Source of the DNA: Acidobacteriota bacterium
Lineage (GTDB): Bacteria > Acidobacteriota > Blastocatellia > UBA7656
Assembly (NCBI GenBank): GCA_016201275.1
Contig: JACQDB010000011.1
Location: forward strand, 1-41,319
Direction of reading: 5' to 3'
DNA: 41,319 nt
Shown: positions 35,794 to 41,319 of the stretch, one piece after another
Position numbering within the stretch: position 1 is the stretch's first letter
How the letters are laid out: each line of letters begins with the position of its first letter
Notes under the pieces: generated by a model
What the model saw: only the letters and a program-made list of their open reading frames with translations
Database searches by the model: none
Told to the model about the DNA's origin: nothing
Translations under genes and position numbers: made by a program

Positions 35794-35897
35794 ACCAAAC
35801 ATCCCTTTGCATGACCATCTCTCCGCGTAGATGGGTTGGTCACCGGAAGCCGGTTTCGCAGCACGGTGTGGTGCTACCGAGTTCGCTCAATCAGAGA

Positions 35898-35964
35898 CTG
35901 GCAAGAGCAAGAAAGGCCATGAATCCGTGAAGACTCCCTGCGCCAGTTTTCTTGCTCTTGCCGG
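35898..35964. repeat. Inverted repeat between the DUF4331 and TPR genes
   Basis: Arms 35898-35914 (ctggcaagagcaagaaa) and 35948-35964 are reverse complements with one mismatch. It lies directly behind the DUF4331 stop codon, so it could lower read-through into the TPR gene. Confidence 0.65.
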
Positions 35965-35978
35965 TCGCGCCAGACTGT

Positions 35979-37202
35979 TTAGTTGCGCGTATTGTCGTCT
36001 GTTCCGCTCGCTCTTGGTTGTTGCGGACGAGCAAAGAAGGGGAAGGTGTCTGTGCGCGGCACATCATTACTATTGGCGTTATCGCTCAACACATTTTGAT
36101 TTGCGACAAAGAAGAGGATGGTATCAATTACGTCATCGCCTAAGCGCCGACCATTGGGAAATCCGGCATTAGCATTCGACCCGCCGCCCGGCCCACTGTT
36201 GGGAATTCCTACGTTCAAGCGCAGGAAATCGCCGTTGGTGACGGCGATGTTGGCAAGTATGCCGATGTTGGTACTGTTGGTGCCCAGCGCTTGCAAAGTC
36301 CCGACGATGGAGTTGGCAAATCTACCAGCGGCATCATCTTCGGTGGTGCCATTGTTGTACTCATTTTTTCTGCTGAACGGGATGAGCGCCACATTGATAG
36401 CGGGATTGCCCATGCGATCAATGGTCATAAATCCGCCCGATGTACTGATGGAGCCATCTCTATTGATGAGGGTTCGTCTCTGCCGTTGCGTGGAGAGGTT
36501 GACGCCAATCACATTGGCTCCGGGGTTGCCTGCGGTGTTTTGCAATTTGAAGTACGAGACCGGAATGCTCAAAGCGAAGGCTTGAACATTATAGCCAGCA
36601 AAACTGTCGCGCCCACGTTGCAGCAAAGCGCCATTGGGAGCGCCCGATAGCACCGAAGCGACAAAGCGATTGAACCCAGGAATATCGAAGAAAAACGGAT
36701 CATCGGCGGTTCCCGCAAAAAAGGAGACGCCGGTTTCGGGGTCGGTAGTAACTGTAAACGGGTTGGCATTTTCCGCCAGCGTCGGCACGGTCGTGGGGGC
36801 GGTAAGGATTTGCCCGAAGGGCAAAATGACGGTTGCGATTTGCGGCGCGGTTGTGGAGGTGCGCTCGGAAAAGCGTACATCAATGGTTTGGTCTATGCGG
36901 GCGTCGCCGGTGGTCTCGATGCCGAGAAGGTAACGAACTCTTGGATCAAAGGCACCAAAATTGACGGCCTCACCGGGGACGATAAAGCCATACACGGTGG
37001 CCTCAATGATGACTTTGGAATTGTCATTGGGATCAAGAAAGGCATAGACATCGGCAATATCACAAGGCCGGTCTTCATCTGCGAGTGGCGCATCGCCGTG
37101 GTCTGCCGCCTCTATGCGGGAGGTTGCCGAAAAGAGCGGGGAAAGCGCGAAGGCCAAAATCAGTGCGATCAGCACAAATCTTTTGTTGCGAAACGTATTC
37201 AT
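35979..37202 (-). CDS. DUF4331 family secreted protein
   Basis: 407 residues; the ATG at 37202 follows ggagatacctg. A signal peptide (RFVLIALILAFALSPLFSAT, cleavage near IEAAD) precedes the family start ADHGDAPLADEDRPCDIADV, then YAFLDPNDNSKVIIEATVYG. The body has repeated strands and Asn/Gly-rich loops, with VSFFAGTADDPFFFDIPGF and NPAINVALIPFSRKNEYNNG. The ending is GRRLGDDVIDTILFFVANQN plus a disordered tail. The family is secreted, of beta-propeller-like appearance and unknown role; it is often seen beside TPR and metal-permease genes in other genomes (from memory). Here it heads that set. Confidence 0.88.
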   Translation of the reverse strand: MNTFRNKRFVLIALILAFALSPLFSATSRIEAADHGDAPLADEDRPCDIADVYAFLDPNDNSKVIIEATVYGFIVPGEAVNFGAFDPRVRYLLGIETTGDARIDQTIDVRFSERTSTTAPQIATVILPFGQILTAPTTVPTLAENANPFTVTTDPETGVSFFAGTADDPFFFDIPGFNRFVASVLSGAPNGALLQRGRDSFAGYNVQAFALSIPVSYFKLQNTAGNPGANVIGVNLSTQRQRRTLINRDGSISTSGGFMTIDRMGNPAINVALIPFSRKNEYNNGTTEDDAAGRFANSIVGTLQALGTNSTNIGILANIAVTNGDFLRLNVGIPNSGPGGGSNANAGFPNGRRLGDDVIDTILFFVANQNVLSDNANSNDVPRTDTFPFFARPQQPRASGTDDNTRN

Positions 37203-37915
37203 CAGGTATCTCCTTAGTTCTGCAAATGGTTTGCAAATTTCCGACTGACTATAAGGCCATCATTGGAAGGCTCTACAGGTCGGTTAATTATTGGTGATGT
37301 AGTCGTAGCAATTGGCTTCCGGAAGACCAACTGCTGATAGCTTGTACTTCACCCGCATATACGCCCCGGAAAACTTTTTTGGATTTGTACCGCCTCCGCC
37401 TTTTTATCAAGAGGTGAACTTCGAGCGGCGCTGCTCGTTGAAGTGCGGAGTTGTCACCTGGATTTTGCCGCGAAAAATTCTCTCGTGAAAAATATTTTGA
37501 AAATGTTGACGGCGCGGTTGACGGATTTTTGAATTGCTTGGTACACTCTGAAGTTTCGCGGTGACGCTTGATTCGGTTCTGAGTGTGCGGAGGCGTTATC
37601 GTAGTAGAAACCGGACGCGGACAAACGTTTATTGTGGCGTAAAAGGATGCAGGTCAACACTGCACTCCCGAGTTCAAGCAAGAAAGCTGTTGTTCTTAGA
37701 TCACGCCACAGACAAGTTAGGCTACAGGGAAGCCGGAATCCGCATAATCTTTTCAGGACATCCCTACTTAGTAGTTTATCTATTCCCAAAGCGGGAACTG
37801 AAGCGCTGAAGGCGAGCGTGTTCGCTATTCTGCGCTCTTGCGGTGAGTCGCAATACTCACCGGAAATGATTTGCTGTCCAACTTGATTTGGACATATTTG
37901 GAGAGGAGTCTTAGC
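37203..37915. other. Gap before the str operon; long leader
   Basis: 713 bp between the divergent DUF4331 and rpsL genes. It contains a good sigma70-like promoter at 37518-37547. The following 360 nt appear to be an untranslated leader. A small stem ggtgagt/actcacc lies near 37850-37860. Open frames of about 80 codons occur, including one with YREAGIRIIFSGHPYLVVYL, but none has a convincing start or ribosome site. Confidence 0.5.
37518..37547 (+). promoter_or_regulatory. Sigma70-like promoter of the str operon
   Basis: TTGACG (37518-37523) and TACACT (37542-37547) are separated by 18 nt. A second TTGACG lies just before (37506-37511). The leader to rpsL would be about 360 nt, long for this operon, so a closer promoter or leader regulation is possible. 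Confidence 0.55.
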
Positions 37916-38314
37916 GTGCCAACACTGAATCAGTTAGTTCGCCGTGGGCGACAAGCCGTTAAATATAAAACCTCAAGTCCGGCGCTTGATGCCTGTCCGC
38001 AACGTCGCGGCGTCTGCACTCGGGTGTACACCCAAACGCCTAAGAAGCCGAATTCGGCTTTGCGGAAAGTGGCGCGTGTGCGCTTGACCAATCAGATGGA
38101 AGTCACGACCTACATTCCGGGCATCGGTCATAACCTGCAGGAACACTCCATCGTGTTGATTCGCGGAGGCCGCGTCAAAGACCTGCCGGGCGTGCGCTAT
38201 CACGTCGTGCGCGGCACGCTGGATTCCGTAGGCGTCGCCAATCGCAAACAGGGGCGCTCCAAGTACGGTGCCAAGCGACCCAAAGAGGGCGCGGCTCCGG
38301 CTAAGAAGAAATAG
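37916..38314 (+). CDS. rpsL: 30S ribosomal protein S12
   Basis: 132 residues from a GTG start at 37916, fixed by the strong site ggagaggag and by the family N-terminus ([12 protein letters not shown]). S12 sits at the decoding centre of the small subunit. The diagnostic segments [20 protein letters not shown] and [20 protein letters not shown] are intact. The Lys residues in [11 protein letters not shown] and RVKDLPG that change in streptomycin resistance are wild type. The C-terminus is slightly longer than in Escherichia coli, with an Ala/Pro/Lys tail. It is the first gene of the str operon. Confidence 0.98.
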   Translation: MPTLNQLVRRGRQAVKYKTSSPALDACPQRRGVCTRVYTQTPKKPNSALRKVARVRLTNQMEVTTYIPGIGHNLQEHSIVLIRGGRVKDLPGVRYHVVRGTLDSVGVANRKQGRSKYGAKRPKEGAAPAKKK

Positions 38315-38388
38315 GCTTGTGAAGCTTGCGCCTCTGAACCAACTGACGAGGCGTGCAGAGTATGGATTTTTTTTGAGCGATTGAAACT

Positions 38389-38862
38389 ATGCCAAGAAGA
38401 CGAGTAGCAGCAAAACGCGAGATTTTACCAGACCCGAAATATAACTCGACGATGGTAACCAAGTTCATCAACTCGATTATGCTCCAAGGAAAAAAGAGCG
38501 TCGCCGAACATATCTTTTATGATGCGATGGACATCTTGAATAAGAAGACGCAGGAAGACCCGCTGAAGATCTTCAAAAAGGCGGTGGATAACGTCAAGCC
38601 TCGCGTCGAAGTCAAATCGCGGCGCGTCGGCGGCTCGACTTATCAGGTGCCTATCGAAGTGGACGCCAAAACGCGCGGCAACAGTCTGGCGATTCGCTGG
38701 CTGGTGAGCTATTCAAGAAATCGCGGCGAAAAAACTATGGTTGAAAGACTGGCAGGCGAAATTCTGGATGCCGCCAACAATCGCGGCAATGCGGTCAAGA
38801 AAAAAGAAGATACGCACCGTATGGCCGACGCCAACAAAGCGTTCGCGCATTATCGCTGGTAA
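38389..38862 (+). CDS. rpsG: 30S ribosomal protein S7
   Basis: 157 residues, the usual bacterial length. S7 binds the 3' domain of 16S rRNA and helps to form the head and the E site. Family segments are [60 protein letters not shown] and [13 protein letters not shown]. The ATG at 38389 has only gag upstream, so coupling to rpsL may help translation. The 74-nt space to rpsL is where S7 feedback binding occurs in some bacteria; no matching structure was worked out here. Confidence 0.98.
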   Translation: MPRRRVAAKREILPDPKYNSTMVTKFINSIMLQGKKSVAEHIFYDAMDILNKKTQEDPLKIFKKAVDNVKPRVEVKSRRVGGSTYQVPIEVDAKTRGNSLAIRWLVSYSRNRGEKTMVERLAGEILDAANNRGNAVKKKEDTHRMADANKAFAHYRW

Positions 38863-38877
38863 TGATTTAGTTATTGG

Positions 38878-38943
38878 TTAGGGGTTATTGGTTACTGGAA
38901 AATGAAAGCAGCAAACAAGGAACCAGTAATCAATAACCCCTAA
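38878..38943. repeat. Inverted repeat inside the str operon
   Basis: Arms 38878-38898 (ttaggggttattggttactg...) and 38923-38943 are reverse complements at 20 of 21 positions, with a 24-nt loop. The left side is made of ggttatt/ggttact units. It occupies nearly all of the space between rpsG and fusA, just before the fusA ribosome site (ggaag). Confidence 0.8.
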
Positions 38944-38955
38944 CGGAAGAAGTTT

Positions 38956-41055
38956 ATGTCTAAGCAAGCACCATTACAAAGATTCCGCAACATAGGAATC
39001 ATGGCTCATATTGACGCGGGTAAAACCACGACGACCGAGCGCATACTTTATTACACCGGGGTGTCGTATAAAATCGGTGAAGTTCACGAAGGCACAGCGG
39101 TCATGGACTGGATGCCACAAGAGCAAGAGCGCGGCATTACGATTACCTCTGCGGCGACAACTTGCTTCTGGACGCGCAACGACGAAGAGTACCGCATCAA
39201 CATTATTGACACACCGGGTCACGTAGATTTCACCATCGAAGTTGAGCGCAGTCTGCGCGTGCTGGATGGCGCTGTCGCGGTGTTTGATGCCGTTGCAGGG
39301 GTGCAGCCGCAATCGGAAACCGTCTGGCGTCAGGCCGAAAAATACGGCGTGCCGCGCATCGCCTTCATGAATAAGATGGACCGACCGGGTGCGGATTTCG
39401 ATCACGCCATTCAAACTATGCGCGACCGTCTGGGCGCAAACCCGGTGGCGATTCAATACCCGATTGGCGCGGAAGACCGTTTTCAAGGCATCGTTGATTT
39501 AATCACCATGAAAGCTTTTGTCTATAATTTGGAAGACAAAGGCGCGGCTCCTGAAGTCACGGACATTCCCGCTGACCTTCAAGCCGAAGTCGAAGCGGCG
39601 CGGGACAAAATGATTGAAGCGCTGGCCGATGCCGATGACCAGATTGCGGAAAAATATTTAGGCGGCGAAGCCGTCAATGAAGATGAAATTCGTGCGGCTT
39701 TGCGGCGCGAGACGCTGGCGTTGAAACTTGTCCCGGTGGTTGCTGGCACGGCCTTCAAGAATAAAGGCGTGGAGCCTTTGCTGGACGCCGTGATTGACTT
39801 TTTGCCGAGTCCGTTGGATGTGACAGCGGTCACAGGCATCAACCCGCGAACCAGCGAAGAAGAACAGCGTGCGGCGGACGCCAAAGAACCTTTCTCCGGA
39901 CTGGTCTTCAAGATTATGGCCGATAAACACGTCGGCCAATTGTCCTTCGTGCGTATCTATTCCGGCACTTTGAAATCCGGCTCTTATACGATGAACACCA
40001 CGAAAGGCACGAAAGAGCGCGTCGGTCGCATCATGCGTATGCACGCCAATAAACGCGAAGATATTGACGCCGCATCCGCTGGCGAAATCGTCGCCGTAGC
40101 CGGTTTGAAACAGGTCACCACTGGCGATACGATTTGTGAAGAGTCGCACCCGATAGTCCTCGAAGCTTTGGAATTTCCCGCCCCGGTTATCTCGCAAGCC
40201 ATCGAACCCAAGACCCGACAAGACCAGGAAAAACTGGGTATCGGTCTGCAACGACTGGCTTCGGAAGACCCCAGCTTTAGAGTTTCGACTGATCAGGAAA
40301 CCGGCCAGACCATCATTGCCGGTATGGGCGAATTGCACTTGGAAATTCTGGTTGATCGTTTGAAACGCGAATTCGGCGTTGACGCCAACGTAGGCCGTCC
40401 GCAGGTTGCCTATCGCGAAACCATTCGCAAAGCCGCCAACGGAGTTGGCAAGTTTGTTCGTCAAACCGGCGGTCGCGGTCAATATGGTCACGCCGAAGTC
40501 ACCATTGAACCGAATGAACCGGGCGCAGGATATGAATTCGTCAATGCTATCGTTGGCGGTGTGATTCCCAGAGAATATATCAAGCCGGTTGATGAAGGCA
40601 TTCGTGAAGCGCTGGAAGGCGGCGTGCTGGCGGGCTATGAAATGGTTGATGTGAAAGCGACGTTGACCTATGGCAGTTATCACGATGTGGACTCTTCGGA
40701 AATGGCTTTCAAGATTGCCGGTTCGATGGCCTTCAAAGATGCGGCGCACCGCGCCAATCCGGTGTTGCTCGAACCGATTATGAAGGTTGAAGTGGTCACC
40801 CCGGATGAATATTTGGGGTCTATCAACGGCGACATCAATTCGCGTCGTGGGCGCATTGAAAATATTGATACGCGGCACGGCACCCAAGTGATTACGGCCT
40901 ATGTGCCGTTATCCGAAATGTTCGGATACTCGACCGATATGCGTTCGATGACGCAGGGTCGCGCAACTTATACGATGCACTTCCATCGCTATGAAGAGGC
41001 TCCGCGCAGTGTGCGCGAAGAAGTCATAGCGAAAGTTCAAGGGTCAGGTAAATAA
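38956..41055 (+). CDS. fusA: Elongation factor G
   Basis: 699 residues, full length. EF-G is the GTPase that moves tRNA and mRNA through the ribosome. Visible motifs are the P-loop [15 protein letters not shown], the switch region [31 protein letters not shown] and the later domain motifs [29 protein letters not shown] and [14 protein letters not shown]. The ATG at 38956 follows ggaagaag. It lies 93 nt after rpsG, with a palindrome in between, and is followed by tuf at 63 nt. Confidence 0.98.
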   Translation: MSKQAPLQRFRNIGIMAHIDAGKTTTTERILYYTGVSYKIGEVHEGTAVMDWMPQEQERGITITSAATTCFWTRNDEEYRINIIDTPGHVDFTIEVERSLRVLDGAVAVFDAVAGVQPQSETVWRQAEKYGVPRIAFMNKMDRPGADFDHAIQTMRDRLGANPVAIQYPIGAEDRFQGIVDLITMKAFVYNLEDKGAAPEVTDIPADLQAEVEAARDKMIEALADADDQIAEKYLGGEAVNEDEIRAALRRETLALKLVPVVAGTAFKNKGVEPLLDAVIDFLPSPLDVTAVTGINPRTSEEEQRAADAKEPFSGLVFKIMADKHVGQLSFVRIYSGTLKSGSYTMNTTKGTKERVGRIMRMHANKREDIDAASAGEIVAVAGLKQVTTGDTICEESHPIVLEALEFPAPVISQAIEPKTRQDQEKLGIGLQRLASEDPSFRVSTDQETGQTIIAGMGELHLEILVDRLKREFGVDANVGRPQVAYRETIRKAANGVGKFVRQTGGRGQYGHAEVTIEPNEPGAGYEFVNAIVGGVIPREYIKPVDEGIREALEGGVLAGYEMVDVKATLTYGSYHDVDSSEMAFKIAGSMAFKDAAHRANPVLLEPIMKVEVVTPDEYLGSINGDINSRRGRIENIDTRHGTQVITAYVPLSEMFGYSTDMRSMTQGRATYTMHFHRYEEAPRSVREEVIAKVQGSGK

Positions 41056-41118
41056 ATTTACTTTTTTCTATCTCAGGTGGACGCCGGGCGTTCACGAAAA
41101 AAGGAGTGAAGAGAAACA

Positions 41119-41319
41119 ATGGCAAAAGAGAAATTTGATCGCAGCAAACCGCACGTCAACGTCGGCACCATCGGTCACATTGACCACGGCAAAACCACTT
41201 TGACAGCGGCTATCACCAAAGTGCTGGCCAAGCACAATCCTAAAAATGCTTTCCGCTCGTTCGATTCCATTGACAACGCCCCCGAAGAGAAAGCTCGTGG
41301 TATCACGATTGCCACCGCG
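41119..41319 (+). CDS. tuf: Elongation factor Tu (5' part, cut by window end)
   Basis: The first 67 codons only; the frame is open to the last base. The start [20 protein letters not shown] and the P-loop GHIDHGKT (19-26) are the family N-terminus, followed by [10 protein letters not shown] and [14 protein letters not shown]-Tu carries aminoacyl-tRNA to the ribosome. A ribosome site aaggag lies about 12 nt before the ATG at 41119. Gene order rpsL-rpsG-fusA-tuf is the standard str operon. Confidence 0.97.
   Translation, partial: MAKEKFDRSKPHVNVGTIGHIDHGKTTLTAAITKVLAKHNPKNAFRSFDSIDNAPEEKARGITIATA

Noticed and set aside
37561-37809. Small plus-strand frame in the rpsL leader, with YREAGIRIIFSGHPYLVVYL near its end
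   Set aside because: The second half looks slightly protein-like, but there is no good start, ribosome site or recognisable family.
39658-40887. 409-codon minus-strand open frame across fusA
   Set aside because: It is the antisense shadow of a fully conserved EF-G gene and has no family-like sequence.

Overview
The window reads as a chromosomal segment of a large-genome, Gram-negative-type soil or freshwater bacterium, most likely an Acidobacteriota (Blastocatellia-like). This is inferred from the mix of families: a Ser/Thr kinase fused to PEGA and formylglycine-enzyme-like domains, DUF4384 proteins, tandem amidohydrolases with lost metal ligands, an exported caspase-TPR protein, an ECF sigma/anti-sigma/DUF4097 cassette and many palindromic intergenic repeats. 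It has not been checked against any database. No tRNA, rRNA, CRISPR array, prophage or intact transposase gene was seen.

Layout. 1-2253: repeats, a beta-propeller protein and a small unknown protein. 2254-2625: a composite palindromic repeat between convergent genes. 2626-8178: a J-like/tandem PilZ protein (-), a repeat-rich gap with an IPT/TIG pseudogene, a GT-C membrane glycosyltransferase (+) and a DICT-GAF-GGDEF diguanylate cyclase (-). The PilZ and cyclase genes have very similar promoters (TTGAC[AC]-N16-TACAAT), which suggests a local c-di-GMP pair. 8383-21012: seven plus-strand genes. They encode the kinase-PEGA-FGE membrane protein, two secreted DUF4384 proteins, a secreted trypsin-like protease, a secreted VWA protein, a FecR/Ig-like protein that overlaps it, and a secreted caspase-TPR protein. 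21201-23343: an ECF sigma factor, a zinc-finger anti-sigma factor and a DUF4097 protein. 23344-24012: a dense array of TA-flanked miniature elements and hairpins, again between convergent genes. 24013-28717: a minus-strand operon of three amidohydrolase-fold proteins, only one with a complete metal site, ending in a clear terminator. 28942-31589: a secreted papain-like (Cys-His-Asp/Asn) protein and, translationally coupled, a stand-alone copy of its C-terminal module. 31649-32257: a Uma2/DUF820 nuclease-like protein. 32534-37202 (-): DUF4331 protein, TPR protein and a His-rich NicO-type metal transporter. 37916 to the end: the str ribosomal operon rpsL-rpsG-fusA-tuf (tuf cut by the window edge), read from a likely sigma70 promoter with a leader of about 360 nt.

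The most interesting candidate for an undescribed system is 8383-21012. It combines a membrane kinase whose outer part carries PEGA and FGE-like domains with exported proteases (trypsin-like and caspase-like), a VWA protein and DUF4384 proteins. Other leads are the papain-like gene with its duplicated module, the DUF4331-TPR-NicO cluster, and two widely separated 32-bp-arm hairpins whose differences are all compensated in the opposite arm.
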